DNA of 64,000 nucleotides from Trebonia sp963774945 (GCA_963774945.1 CAVZHA010000007.1:620001-684000), one strand, 5' to 3'; counted from the first letter of the stretch, positions 9,937 through 19,333 are shown. The notes: generated from the letters alone by a model not told the origin. Numbers and translations are program-made.

Positions 9937-10176
9937 ATGACTGGCGCTGCCTGGAACGACGTTAAGTTCCTGACCATCTACGAGCTGGCGGTGATGATGC
10001 GGATCTCTAAGATGTCCGCCTACCGCCTGGTGCGCACCGGAGAGCTGGAGGCGATCCGGGTCGGCCGCTCCTATCGCATCCCCGAGCAGGCCGTGATCAG
10101 CTACATGCGCGACGCGGCCTTCACCCCGACCGGCCTGGCCTCGTTAAGGCCGGAAGAACGACCGCCGGCTGAATGA
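9937..10176 (+). CDS. Excisionase/MerR-type helix-turn-helix DNA-binding protein
   Basis: A 79-residue protein consisting of one winged HTH (HTH_17 type). The segment LTIYELAVMMRISKMSAYRL is the HTH, followed by the wing VRTGELEAIRVGRSYRIPEQAVISYM. This is the xis-like family, which includes actinobacterial developmental regulators of the BldC kind as well as phage excisionases. No integrase is adjacent, so a chromosomal regulator is more likely. The start is the ATG in ATGACTGGCGC; no strong ribosome site is seen. Confidence 0.85.
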   Translation: MTGAAWNDVKFLTIYELAVMMRISKMSAYRLVRTGELEAIRVGRSYRIPEQAVISYMRDAAFTPTGLASLRPEERPPAE

Positions 10177-10257
10177 CCGCCGGCTAAGCCTCCCACCTCG
10201 CAGTGACTTTCTGTGACACTCTCGTAGCTCGCAGAAATCACTTGTGGAGGGGAGCCA

Positions 10258-11436
10258 ATGCTCACGATCGCCGCCGCCGGGCTCATCGCGCTGACCGCAA
10301 CGCTCAGTGCCGCGCCGGCCAAGGCACCGCCGCCGGCCAGCCAGCTCTACGGCGTGTCCTGCCCGTCCGCCAACGACTGCGTGGCCGTCGGCATCAACGA
10401 GAACGCCGCGTCCACCGTCAAGGGCGGCGGCGCGCTGATCCAGACCCGGAACGGCAGGGCCTGGACGTCGGTCGCCCCGAAGGCGCCCGAGGGCGCGCTC
10501 TCGACCGGCCTGCTCGGGGTCTCCTGCGCGACGGCGAAGAGCTGCGTCGCCGTCGGCCTGTCCCTGAACGGCGGCGGCGCCGACGTTCCGCTGGCCGAGA
10601 CCTGGAACGGCAAGACCTGGACGCCGGGCACCCCGGCCAGGCCCGCAGGCAGCACCGGCGGCCAGCTCGACCACGTGTCGTGCCGGACGGCGAAGAGCTG
10701 CGTCGCGGTCGGCAGCTACGACACGCCGGCCGGGTCGGCCGCGCTGGCAGAGACCTGGAACGGCTCCAGCTGGACCATGGCCAGGCCGCCGGAGCCGAAG
10801 GGCAGCGTGACCGGCGAGCTCATCAGAGTCTCGTGCCCGTCGGCGACGTACTGCCTGGCGGTCGGCCTGGCCGGCTCCAACACGGCCGAGTTCGCCCTGG
10901 CCGACCGGTGGAACGGCAAGAGCTGGACGAGGACGCGGCTGCAGCCGCCGGCCAGCGCCAGGCACGACGCCGACCTCACCGGGGTGTCGTGCACCTCGGC
11001 CGAGCACTGCATCGCGGTCGGGGTCGGCGCCGCCCGGGCGGCCGGCGGCGTGACCTCGTTCGCCGAGTTCTGGAACGGCCGGGCCTGGTCGGCCGGCACG
11101 ATCTCGTGGCCGCACGGGGTCAGTCACCCGTTTCTGGTCGCGGTGTCCTGCGGGTCGGCCAGGAGCTGCGTCGCGGTCGGCTCGGTCGACGCCGACCTCA
11201 ACGACGGCGGCCACACCGGCAAGGCCGCCGCCACCGCCTGGAACGGCAAGACCTGGACCGCCGGGAAGGTGGCGGCCCCCGGCCAGGGCAAGGCGAGCCT
11301 GTTCAACGAGGTGAGCTGCCCGGCCGCGGCCGCCTGCGTGGCGGTCGGGCAGCTAGGGCCGTATAACTCGGACGAGGGCGGCGGCCTGGCCGGCTTCTGG
11401 AACGGCAAGGGCTGGAAGCTGCGAACCACGCCGTAA
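10258..11436 (+). CDS. Secreted protein with seven CxxxxxC/WNG repeats, possible beta-propeller
   Basis: After an N-terminal hydrophobic signal segment (LTIAAAGLIALTATLSAAPAKA) the whole chain is seven repeats of roughly 50-60 residues. Each repeat opens with (G/H/R/A/E)VSC-x5-C(V/I/L)AVG, so every unit carries a Cys pair spaced C-x5-C. Each also contains WNG(K/R/S)xW toward its end. Seven identical units with Trp-Asn-Gly turns suggest a seven-bladed propeller stabilised by one disulfide per blade; that fold is inference. AGGGGAG precedes the ATG. The function is unknown; related repeat proteins exist in actinobacteria as uncharacterised secreted proteins. A strong terminator follows immediately. 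Confidence 0.8.
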   Translation: MLTIAAAGLIALTATLSAAPAKAPPPASQLYGVSCPSANDCVAVGINENAASTVKGGGALIQTRNGRAWTSVAPKAPEGALSTGLLGVSCATAKSCVAVGLSLNGGGADVPLAETWNGKTWTPGTPARPAGSTGGQLDHVSCRTAKSCVAVGSYDTPAGSAALAETWNGSSWTMARPPEPKGSVTGELIRVSCPSATYCLAVGLAGSNTAEFALADRWNGKSWTRTRLQPPASARHDADLTGVSCTSAEHCIAVGVGAARAAGGVTSFAEFWNGRAWSAGTISWPHGVSHPFLVAVSCGSARSCVAVGSVDADLNDGGHTGKAAATAWNGKTWTAGKVAAPGQGKASLFNEVSCPAAAACVAVGQLGPYNSDEGGGLAGFWNGKGWKLRTTP

Positions 11437-11439
11437 ACC

Positions 11440-11483
11440 AAAAGCGTTCAGGCCGACCCCGCAGGGACGGCCTGAACGCTTTT
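11440..11483. terminator. Bidirectional intrinsic terminator
   Basis: A perfect 16-bp stem (AAAAGCGTTCAGGCCG at 11440-11455 and its complement at 11468-11483) closes a 12-base loop. A-tract on one side and T-tract on the other serve both the repeat-protein gene and the convergent katG. Confidence 0.9.
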
Positions 11484-11497
11484 GCGCAACCAGAAGA

Positions 11498-13725
11498 TCA
11501 GGCGACGTCGAACCGGTCGAGGTCCATCACCTTGTACCAGGCGGCCACGAAGTCGGCCACGAACTTCTCCTTCGCGTCGTCGCTCGCGTAGACCTCGGCG
11601 AGGGCGCGGAGCTCGGAGTTGGAGCCGAAGATGAGGTCGACCCGGGTGCCGGTCCATACGACCTCGCCCGAAGCGTTGCGGCCCTCGAACGCGTTCGCGT
11701 CCTCGGCCACCGGCGTCCAGGTGGTGTCGAAGTCGAGCAGGTTGGCGAAGAAGTCGTTGGTCAGACGGCCGGGGTTGGCCGTGAGCACGCCGACGTTGGA
11801 CTTGTCGTAGTTCGCGCCGAGCACCCGGAGGCCGCCGAGCAGCACGGTCATCTCCGGCGCGGTCAGCGTGAGCAGGTTCGCCTTGTCGATCAGCAGGTAC
11901 TCGGCCGACAGCCGGTTGCCCTTGCCGAGGTAGTTGCGGAACCCGTCCGCCTTCGGCTCGAGCGCCTCGAACGACTCGGTGTCGGTCTGGTCGGCCGACG
12001 CGTCGACCCGACCGGGCGTGAACGGCACCTGCACGGAGAAGCCCGCGTCGGCGGCCGCCTTCTCGACGCCGGCGTTGCCCGCCAGCACGATCAGGTCGGC
12101 CAGCGACACGTGCTTGCCGGTGGCGTCAAAGGCGGCCTTAACCGACTCGAGCACCCGCAGCACCGCCGCGAGCTCGTCCGGGTTGTTGACCTCCCAGCCG
12201 CTCTGCGGCTCAAGCCGGATCCTGGCGCCGTTGGCGCCGCCGCGCTTGTCGCTGCCGCGGAACGACGAGGCCGCCGCCCACGCGGTCGTGACCAGCTGCG
12301 AGACCGACAGGCCGGAGGCGAGGAGCTGCCCCTTGAGCGCGTCGATGTCGGCCCCGGAGACGAGCTCGTGCGTCACCGGGGGCAGCGGGTCCTGCCAGAT
12401 CAGCACCTCGGACGGCACCTCCGGGCCGAGGTAGCGGACGATCGGGCCCATGTCGCGGTGGGTCAGCTTGAACCAGGCGCGGGCGAAGGCGTCGGAGAAC
12501 GCGGCCTGGTCCTCGGCGAAGCGCCGGGAGATCTGCTCGTAGATCGGGTCGAAGCGGAGCGCCAGGTCCGTCGTCAGCATCCGCGGCTCGCGCTTGCCCG
12601 GGCCGAACGCGTCCGGCACCAGGTCGTTGCCTGCGCCGCCCTTGGGCCGCCACTGGTGGGCGCCCGCCGGGGACTGGAACAGCTCCCACTCGTAGCCGAA
12701 CAGGATGTGGAAGAACTCGTTGTCCCAGCGGGCCGGGTGATAGGTCCAGGTGACCTCGAGCCCGCTGGTGATCGCGTCGGCCCCCACGCCGGTGCCGTAG
12801 CTCGACTTCCAGCCCAGGCCCTGCAGCTCGATCGGCGCGGCCTCGGGGTCGGGGCCGACGTTCTCGTCCGGGCCCGCCCCGTGGGTCTTGCCGAAGGTGT
12901 GGCCGCCGGCGATCAGGGCGACGGTCTCCTCGTCGTTCATCGCCATCCGGCCGAACGTCTCGCGGATGTCGCGGGCCGCCGCGAGCGGGTCAGGGTTGCC
13001 GTTGGGGCCCTGCGGGTTGACGTAGATGAGGCCCATCTGGACCGCGCCGAGCGGCTGCTCGAGCTCACGGTCGCCGGTGTAGCGCTTGTCGTCGAGCCAC
13101 TCGGTCTCCGGGCCCCAGTAGACGTCCTCCTCCGGCTCCCAGGTGTCCACCCGGCCGCCGCCGAAGCCGAACGTGGAGAAGCCCATCGTCTCGAGCGCGA
13201 CGTTGCCGGTCAGCACCAGCAGGTCGGCCCAGGAGATCGCCTTGCCGTACTTCTTCTTGACCGGCCACAGCAGGCGGCGGGCCTTGTCCAGGCTGACGTT
13301 GTCGGGCCAGCTGTTGAGCGGGGCGAACCGCTGCTGCCCGGCCCCGGCGCCGCCGCGGCCGTCGCTGATCCGGTAGGTGCCTGCGCTGTGCCACGCCATC
13401 CGGATCATCAGCGGGCCGTAGTTGCCGAAGTCGGCCGGCCACCAGGCTTGGAGTCGGTCAGCACCGCCGCGATGTCCGCCTTGACGGCGGCGAGGTCGAG
13501 GGCGTTGAATCCCTCGGCGTAGTTGAAGCCCTCGCCCATCGGGTCGGCCTCGGCCGGGTTCTTGGCCAGGATCTTCAGGTTGAGCTTGTTCGGCCACCAC
13601 TCCTGGTTGGCGTCGCCCTGGGCCGGGTGGGTGCGGCCGTGCAGGACCGGGCAGCCGCCGGCGTTCTCCTCGGCGGCCTCCGGCGTCGCGCCTTCGGTGA
13701 CTACTGGGTCATGGTTGTCAGACAT
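11498..13725 (-). CDS. katG: Catalase-peroxidase KatG (one frame break near the N-terminus)
   Basis: Bifunctional haem enzyme that decomposes hydrogen peroxide. The first domain carries the distal MIRMAWHSAGTYR (Arg, Trp, His) and LIYVNPQG, whose Tyr belongs to the Trp-Tyr-Met adduct, with the proximal haem His in IAGGHTFGKTHG. The second, degenerate peroxidase-like domain extends to the end DLDRFDVA. Total is about 740 residues, normal for KatG. One break near 13445 separates LTDS from AWWPADFGNYG and looks like a single missing base. It lies 25 bases downstream of the Fur-family gene in the classical furA-katG order, implying peroxide-inducible control. Confidence 0.95.
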
Positions 13726-13750
13726 GCAATTCCTTCCGGACTAGTCGTTG

Positions 13751-14197
13751 TCACGGCGCCCACGAGCTGCGGGCAGTGGAACAGTCGGGGCACAGGCCCC
13801 AGTAGATGACCTCGGCCTCATCGATCTCGAAGCCGTGGTCGTCGGACGCGGTCAGGCATGGTGCCTCGCCGACCGCGCAGTCAACGTCGGCGACCGCACC
13901 GCAGGCCCGGCAGATGACGTGGTGGTGGTTGTCCCCGATCCGCCCCTCGAACCGGGCCGGGCTGCCGGCCGGCTGGATGCGGCGGACAAGCCCGGTCGCG
14001 GCGAGCGCGTTCAGCGCCTCGTACACGGCCTGCAGGGACACGTGGCCGACCCGCTCGCGCACGCCGGCCGCGAGCGCCTCGACCCCGAGGTGGTCGCCGT
14101 GTCGCACCGCCTCGAGCAGCGCGACGCGGACGGCCGTCACCCGCAGCCCGGCCCCGCGCAGCTCTTCGGCGGCGGTCAGGTCCGGGGTCGCGGTCAT
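13751..14197 (-). CDS. furA: Fur-family peroxide-responsive repressor (FurA/CatR type)
   Basis: A 148-residue metalloregulator. The N-terminal winged helix contains GLRVTAVRVALLEAV and VSLQAVYEALNALAATGLVRR. The C-terminal metal site shows NHHHVICRACGAVADVDC and a second Cys pair, LCPDC, the structural zinc pair. The position immediately upstream of katG on the same strand is the standard actinobacterial furA-katG unit, in which metal-bound FurA represses its own promoter and peroxide oxidation releases it. Regulation is inferred from family knowledge. Confidence 0.93.
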   Translation of the reverse strand: MTATPDLTAAEELRGAGLRVTAVRVALLEAVRHGDHLGVEALAAGVRERVGHVSLQAVYEALNALAATGLVRRIQPAGSPARFEGRIGDNHHHVICRACGAVADVDCAVGEAPCLTASDDHGFEIDEAEVIYWGLCPDCSTARSSWAP

Positions 14198-14453
14198 GCA
14201 GGCAAACCTACTCCCGTAAAGGCGAACGTTTCAAGTTAACGATCGATTCAACCTTAGTGTCGCATCTCTCCCCGCCGCTATCTTCCCCCCGCAGATCAAG
14301 ATCAAGATCATGAGTATGTCGAACGGTCCCTGGCTCCGCCCCCGCAGCCCGGCTCACCCCCCGCCCCCGGGGGAAACGGGCCAACCGGTCGGAGCAACGG
14401 TCCGTTCCATACGATGCGTTTGACTTTTATATTTGACCGATGAAGGAACCGAG
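14198..14453. promoter_or_regulatory. Divergent promoter region between furA-katG and the CoA-transferase genes
   Basis: The 60 bases next to furA are unusually AT-rich for this genome. They contain direct repeats TTCAAGTTAACG and TTCAACCTTAG (14230-14257), the likely place of a FurA operator. Further right, ATCAAG is repeated three times at 14295-14312. GAAGGA at 14442-14447 is the ribosome site of the gene at 14454. Confidence 0.4.
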
Positions 14454-15182
14454 ATGACGAAGCTGAGGGCCAGCGCCCCCGAGGCGCTGCGGGACGTCGT
14501 GGAAGACGGGATGACGATCGCCGTCGGCGGCTTCGGGCTGTCGGGGAACCCGTTCGGGCTCATCGACGCGCTGCGCGACACCGGCGCCCGCGACCTGACG
14601 ATCGTCTCCAACAACATGGGGACCGACGGCCTCGGGCTCGGCATCCTGCTCGAGTCCAAGCAGGTCCGCCGGGTGATCGCCTCCTACGTGGGCGAGAACA
14701 AGCTGTTCGCCCGGCAGTACCTCGACGGCGAGATCGAGGTCGAGCTCACCCCGCAGGGCACGCTGGCGGAGCGGCTGCGGGCCGGCGGCGCGGGCATCCC
14801 CGCCTTCTACACCCCGACCGGGTTCGGCACCCCCGCCGCCGAGGGCAAGCCCACGGCCGAGTTCGACGGCAAGCACTGCGTGCTCGAGCGCGCGATCGTG
14901 GCCGACATCGGCCTGGTGCACGCGCACACCGCCGACGCCGAGGGCAACCTGCGGTACCGGTACACCTCGCAGAACTTCAACCCCCTGGCCGCGATGTCCG
15001 GCCGGACCACGATCGTCGAGGCCGAGGTCATCCTGACCGGACGGCAGCTACCTCGAGCCGGACTCGGTGATGACCCCCGGGATCTTCGTGCACCGGATCG
15101 TCCAGGCGGACCCAGGCCGCAAGCCGATCGAGAAGCACACCGTCCGGCAGCCGCGCCGGCGCAGCCCGCCCAGGAGGCCTGA
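14454..15182 (+). CDS. scoA: 3-oxoacid CoA-transferase subunit A (one frame break)
   Basis: Alpha subunit of a succinyl-CoA:3-ketoacid CoA-transferase, which activates acetoacetate with CoA taken from succinyl-CoA. The family glycine motif appears as GGFGLSGNPFGLIDAL, followed by VSNNMGTDGLGLG, ENKLFARQYLDGEIEVELTP and TPTGFGT. One frame break lies near 15045, after VILTG; the following YLEPDSVMTPGIFVHRIVQA continues in the frame of the downstream gene. A natural-looking Ala/Pro/Glu tail and TGA at 15180 are in the original frame. A 7-base-spaced AGGAGG then begins subunit B. Fusion of the two subunits cannot be excluded. Confidence 0.88.
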   Translation: MTKLRASAPEALRDVVEDGMTIAVGGFGLSGNPFGLIDALRDTGARDLTIVSNNMGTDGLGLGILLESKQVRRVIASYVGENKLFARQYLDGEIEVELTPQGTLAERLRAGGAGIPAFYTPTGFGTPAAEGKPTAEFDGKHCVLERAIVADIGLVHAHTADAEGNLRYRYTSQNFNPLAAMSGRTTIVEAEVILTGRQLPRAGLGDDPRDLRAPDRPGGPRPQADREAHRPAAAPAQPAQEA

Positions 15183-15183
15183 C

Positions 15184-15831
15184 ATGTGGACCCGTGACGA
15201 GATGGCGGCCATCGCGGCCCGCGACCTGCGCGACGGCGAGTACGTGAACCTCGGCATCGGCATCCCCACGCTGGTCGCCAACCACCTCCCGCCGGGCGTG
15301 CGGGTGATCCTGCACAGCGAGAACGGCCTGCTCGGGATGGGCGAGTTCCCGCTCGCGGGCGAGGAGGACGCCGACCTGATCAACGCGGGCAAGCAGACCG
15401 TCACGATCGCGCCCGGCGGCAGCTGCTTCGACTCCGCGACCTCGTTCGCGATGATCCGCGGCGGGCACGTCGGGACCGCGATCCTCGGCGCGATGGAGGT
15501 GTCGGCCGGCGGCGACCTCGCCAACTGGTCGATCCCTGGCAAGGTCGTCAAGGGCATGGGCGGCGCGATGGACCTGGTCGCGGGCGCGCGCCGGGTGCTG
15601 GTGATCACCGAGCACGTCGCCAAGGACGGCACGCCGAAGGTCGTCGCCGAGTGCTCGCTGCCGCTGACCGGCCGCGGCGTGGTCGACCAGATCATCACCA
15701 ACCTGGCGGTGTTCGACGTGACCGACGACGGGCTGGTGCTGACCGCGATGCCCGCCGACGGCGACGTCGACAAGCTCCGCGAGTCCACCGGCGCCCCGTT
15801 CAAGGTCGCCGACGACCTGCTGATCCTCTAA
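15184..15831 (+). CDS. scoB: 3-oxoacid CoA-transferase subunit B
   Basis: Beta subunit, 215 residues. It carries the catalytic-glutamate motif (S)ENGLLGMGEFP, with the nucleophilic Glu in HSENG, and the N-terminal YVNLGIGIPTLVANHLP. GGSCFDSATSFAMIRGGH and MGGAMDLVAGARRVLV are further family blocks. The start ATG 15184 has AGGAGG at the right distance. It forms a heteromeric enzyme with the preceding gene. No thiolase or hydroxybutyrate gene is adjacent, so the pathway (ketone body or branched-chain acid use) is open. Confidence 0.93.
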   Translation: MWTRDEMAAIAARDLRDGEYVNLGIGIPTLVANHLPPGVRVILHSENGLLGMGEFPLAGEEDADLINAGKQTVTIAPGGSCFDSATSFAMIRGGHVGTAILGAMEVSAGGDLANWSIPGKVVKGMGGAMDLVAGARRVLVITEHVAKDGTPKVVAECSLPLTGRGVVDQIITNLAVFDVTDDGLVLTAMPADGDVDKLRESTGAPFKVADDLLIL

Positions 15832-16123
15832 GCCGCTGGCCTGGTCGGTCCAGCGGCTCGGCGCGCGGCGCTTCGCGTCGCCTGGCGGCGCGCGGCGCTT
15901 CTTGCTGTTATCCGCACCCGTGCCGCTATCGTCGACACCCGTGCCGCTATCGCCTTCATCGCGTGGCGGTCGCGTCACACGCCCAGCGGCGGCGCGGCGC
16001 GCTTCTTGCTGTTATCCGATAGTCGGCGAGGCCCTGGCCGCATTCCGTGACCTTTCGGTCGCGCAGGCAGTCCTATCTCCGTCATTGTGTGCTATTCGAG
16101 TCGTCGATTCGGGTCCAATATCA
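15832..16123. repeat. Intergenic stretch built of short direct repeats
   Basis: No gene seen. It contains a 20-bp perfect direct repeat (15895-15914 and 15999-16018), a 16-bp unit repeated in tandem with a 21-bp period (15916-15931 and 15937-15952), a GCGCGCGGCGCTT repeat (15861 and 15888), and a GTGTGCTATTCG repeat near 16087 and 16129. Confidence 0.7.
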
Positions 16124-17186
16124 CTAACGTGTGCTATTCGGGTCGCGGGGTGCCCCCAACGGCACACGTTGAGGTCGGCTGGCCTGGTTGGTCCAGCGGG
16201 TGAGTTTGGCGGGGTTGCGGATGATCCAGATGCGGGTGATTTTCTCGGCGGTGACGCCGAACGCGAAAACCGTCACGGTGGCGCCGCGCTGCCGGCCGAT
16301 CAGCCCGGGCTGGCCGTTGACGACGGCTTCGGCGATCGTCAGGTCGGGGATCCGGCCGAGGAGGCCGGCCAGGTAGCGGGCGACCTGCTCGCCGCCTTCG
16401 ATCGGGCGCAGCGCGGCGCTGACCTTGCCGCCGCCGTCGGCGATGGCGGTCGCGCCGGGGTCGAGCAGGGCGATGAGGGCGCCGATGTCCTTGGCTTCCC
16501 AAGCCTGCTTGAAGCTTCTGACGAGGCCCTGGCTGGTGGTCGCGGGTGCGGGTGCGAGTCGCTGCGGTGCGAGTCCGCTCGCGGGCGCGGGTTGGGTCGC
16601 GGGTGCGGCGCGGGTGCGCGGGTGCGGCGGGCGCGGGCGGCGAGGGTGACAGCCGGCGGCGGGCGGAGGAGGCGAGCTGGCGGCAGGCGGCCGGGGTCCG
16701 GCCGACGATCTCGGCCACCTCAGTGAAGGAGTAGCGGAAGACGTCGTGCAGCACGAACGCGACCCGTTCGGCCGGGGTCATCGTCTCAAGCACGACCAGG
16801 AAGGCCATCGTGACCGACTCGTCGAGGGTGACCCGGTCGGCCGGGTCGGCGGTGGCCGGCAGGCCGGGCTGCTCCGCCGGTTCCGGCAGCGGCTCGGGCA
16901 GCCACTCGCCCACGTAGCGTTCCCGCCTGGCCCGGGCGGAGCCGAGCAGGTCCAGGCAGATTCGGCTGGCGACCGTGGTCAGCCAGGCACCGGGCGACCG
17001 GATCGCCTCCTGTTGCTCGGGCGGCAGCGCGTACCAGCGGGCGTAGGTCTCCTGGACCGCGTCCTCGGCGTCGGCCAGCGAGCCGAGCAGCCGGTAGGCG
17101 AGGTTGATCAGATGCCGGCGCTCCCCCATGATCACGCTCAGGCTCGGGTCGGGCTGGGCGCGTCCGGGCCCGGATGGGGTGCTCAT
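16124..17186 (-). CDS. ECF sigma factor of SigJ type with C-terminal SnoaL-like domain (frame-broken)
   Basis: RNA polymerase sigma-70 ECF factor. Region 2 reads MGERRHLINLAYRLLGSLAD followed by AEDAVQETYARWY, and region 4 contains MTPAERVAFVLHDVFRYSFTEVAEIVGRTPAACRQLASSARRR. After region 4 the frame changes in a low-complexity Arg/Ala linker (about 16550-16680). The resumed frame gives FKQAWEAKDIGALIALLDPG, ADGGGKVSAALRPIEGGEQV and ITRIWIIRNPAKLTRW, the SnoaL-like domain that replaces an anti-sigma factor in this group. The start is ATG 17186. The stop at 16124 assumes the SnoaL frame. Target promoters are unknown. Confidence 0.8.
16137..16172. repeat. Copy 1 of a 36-bp dispersed repeat
   Basis: Matches 27835-27870 at 34 of 36 positions, core GGGGTGCCCCCAACGGCAC. 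It overlaps the last codons of the SigJ-type gene. The core contains the small palindrome GGGGTGCCCC. Confidence 0.75.
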
Positions 17187-17341
17187 GATGCCGGCCGCCT
17201 CTCTTGGGTCACCGCTGGCCCTACCCGTTTCGACGAGACAGCGCGCCCGAATGTGAGCAGGCCCGCCTCGCCTGACATCCGGCGCGCCCGTGTCGTCGAA
17301 AGGCTGATAGCACATCATCATCCGCAACGGAGGGACCGACG

Positions 17342-18271
17342 ATGAAAGCCATCCGCATGCACGAGCCAACCGGGATCGACGGGCTCGTCTTCGAGGAGGT
17401 GCCCGATGCCCAGCCGATGCTCGGCGACGTGCTGGTCAAGGTGGCCGCCTGCGGTATCACCCACAACGAGCTCGACTGGCCCCTGTGGACCTGCCGGGCC
17501 GGCCATCGGCGGAGCTCGATCATCCCCGGCCACGAGGTATCGGGGGTCGTGGTCGGGCTGGGCTACGGCGCGGCCGGGTTCGCCGTCGGCGACGAGGTGT
17601 TCGGGCTGACCGACCAGTTCCGCGACGGGGCGGCGGCCGAGTACGTCGCGGTCGAGGCCCGCAACGTGGCCAGGAAGCCGCAGACCGTCGACCACGTCCA
17701 TGCGGCGGCGGTGCCGCGGGCCGGCCTGACCGCCTGGCAGGCCCTGTTCGACCACGGGCGGCTGGCCAAGGGGCAGACGGTCGTCATCCACGGCGCGGGT
17801 GGCGCGGTCGGGTCGACGGCGGTCCAGCTCGCCCGCTGGGCCGGCGCCGAGGTCATCGGGACCGGCCGCGGCCGGGCGCGGCCGCTCGCGATGGAGCTCG
17901 GCGCCGACCGCTTCATCGCCCTTGACGACGGCGGCGCGGGCGGCCTGGACGAAGTGGCCGGCCAGGCGGACCTGGTGTTCGACACGATCGGCGGCGACGT
18001 GCTGGCCCGGTCCCCCGCCCTGCTGCGCCCCGGCGGCACCCTGGTCATGATCAAGGCGGACGGGCCGGCGCCCGGGGAACGGGGCGACATCACGGCCGTC
18101 GTGTTCATCCAGGAGTCCAGCCGCGCGCAGCTGACCGAGCTCGCCCGGCTGGTCGACGAGGGGCGGCTGCGCCCTCAGGTCGGCCCGGTGTACCCGCTGG
18201 CCGAGGCGGCCGGGGCGTACCGCGCGAAGGCCGCGGGCGGTGTGCCCGGCCGGGTCGTCCTGCGGCCCTGA
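17342..18271 (+). CDS. Zinc-independent MDR-family NAD(P)H quinone oxidoreductase/alcohol dehydrogenase
   Basis: A 309-residue medium-chain reductase. The N-terminal GroES-like domain contains CGITHNELDWP and IIPGHEVSGVVVG. The Rossmann domain contains the cofactor loop VVIHGAGGAVGSTAVQLARW. There is no four-Cys structural zinc loop, so it belongs with quinone oxidoreductase-like enzymes. The ATG has GGAGGGACC just upstream. It reads away from the SigJ-type gene across a 155-base divergent promoter region, so that sigma factor could control it; this is inference. Confidence 0.88.
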   Translation: MKAIRMHEPTGIDGLVFEEVPDAQPMLGDVLVKVAACGITHNELDWPLWTCRAGHRRSSIIPGHEVSGVVVGLGYGAAGFAVGDEVFGLTDQFRDGAAAEYVAVEARNVARKPQTVDHVHAAAVPRAGLTAWQALFDHGRLAKGQTVVIHGAGGAVGSTAVQLARWAGAEVIGTGRGRARPLAMELGADRFIALDDGGAGGLDEVAGQADLVFDTIGGDVLARSPALLRPGGTLVMIKADGPAPGERGDITAVVFIQESSRAQLTELARLVDEGRLRPQVGPVYPLAEAAGAYRAKAAGGVPGRVVLRP

Positions 18272-18316
18272 CGCTCGCCCTGCGCGATATCCGGCATCGC
18301 CCCCTATCCTCGGCCT

Positions 18317-19333
18317 GTGAGCGATGTCATGCGCGCGCTGATCATCGACGGCCCCCGGTCGGCCCGGGTCGGCGAGGTCGAGGTCCCACGTCCCGCCCCC
18401 GGTCAGGTCGTGGTGGACGTGCACCGGGTCGGGATCTGCGGGACCGACGGCGAGCTGTTCACCGGGGAGCTGGCCTATTTCGAGCAGGGGAAGTCCCGCT
18501 TCCCGCTGCGGCCAGGGCACGAGTGGTGCGGCGTCGTCTCCGCCGTCGGCGCGACGGCCGACGAGGCCTGGCTGGGCACCCGCGTCACCGGTGACACCAT
18601 GCTCGGCTGCGGTCATTGCCGCCGCTGCCGAGCGGGCAACGGGCACGTCTGCGCGGACCGGCACGAGATCGGGATCACGGCCTGGCCGGGGGCGCTGGCC
18701 GACCAGGTGCTGGCGCCCGTGACCAGCCTGCACCGGCTCCCGGCGGCGGTCGACGACCGGGCCGGCGCCCTGGTCGAGCCCGGCGGCAACGCCCACCGGG
18801 CGGTGGCCGCCGCGCAGCCGGGACCGGGCCGGCGCCTCCTGGTCTGCGGACCGGGCACGATCGGGCTGCTGGCCGTCGCCTTCGCCGCCGCCGCCGGGGC
18901 CGAGGTCGACGTGCTGGCGGCTGACGCGAGCCGCCGGGAGCTGGCGGCGTCGTTCGGCGCCGGCGGGTACTGGACCGCCGGCGACCCGCCGCCGGGCACG
19001 TATGACGCGGTCATCGACTGCACCGGGGACCACCGGGTGCCCGCCGAGGTCCTGGCGCTGGTCGAGCCGGCCGGGCGGGTGGTCTACATCGGCGTCGCCC
19101 CCCGGCCGAGCCCGATCGACAGTCGCGACCTGGTGCTCAACGATCTCACCGCGGTCGGGATCCTCGGCGCGTCGGCGGGCCTGGCGGCCGCCATCGAGCA
19201 CTACGCCGACGGCCGGGTCCGGCCGGGCGCCCTGGCGGAGGTAGTGGTCAGCCTCGAGCGAGCGGCGGAGGCGCTGGCCGGACTGGTCAGTCCGGAGCCG
19301 GGCGTCAAGGTGCACATCGACCCGCGGCTGTGA
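18317..19333 (+). CDS. Zinc-dependent alcohol/sugar dehydrogenase (threonine/glucose dehydrogenase-like)
   Basis: A 338-residue MDR enzyme with full zinc chemistry. The catalytic zinc ligands are Cys in GICGTDGE and the GHEW motif. The structural zinc loop CGHCRRCRAGNGHVC supplies four Cys. The Rossmann loop CGPGTIGLLAVAFAAAAGA follows. The NGxE-like insert and WPGALADQV region resemble glucose dehydrogenase and related polyol dehydrogenases more than threonine dehydrogenase. It starts with GTG 46 bases after the preceding MDR gene, likely the same transcript. The substrate is not determinable. Confidence 0.87.
   Translation: MSDVMRALIIDGPRSARVGEVEVPRPAPGQVVVDVHRVGICGTDGELFTGELAYFEQGKSRFPLRPGHEWCGVVSAVGATADEAWLGTRVTGDTMLGCGHCRRCRAGNGHVCADRHEIGITAWPGALADQVLAPVTSLHRLPAAVDDRAGALVEPGGNAHRAVAAAQPGPGRRLLVCGPGTIGLLAVAFAAAAGAEVDVLAADASRRELAASFGAGGYWTAGDPPPGTYDAVIDCTGDHRVPAEVLALVEPAGRVVYIGVAPRPSPIDSRDLVLNDLTAVGILGASAGLAAAIEHYADGRVRPGALAEVVVSLERAAEALAGLVSPEPGVKVHIDPRL

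Noticed and set aside
7429..10176. An integrative element spanning the prim-pol and the excisionase-like gene
   Set aside because: Between them lie housekeeping-type lspA and an F420 oxidoreductase; no integrase, tRNA or direct-repeat ends are seen.
17318..19315. A 665-codon minus-strand open frame opposite the two dehydrogenases
   Set aside because: Both plus-strand proteins are full-length family members; the antisense frame has no domain and shadow composition.
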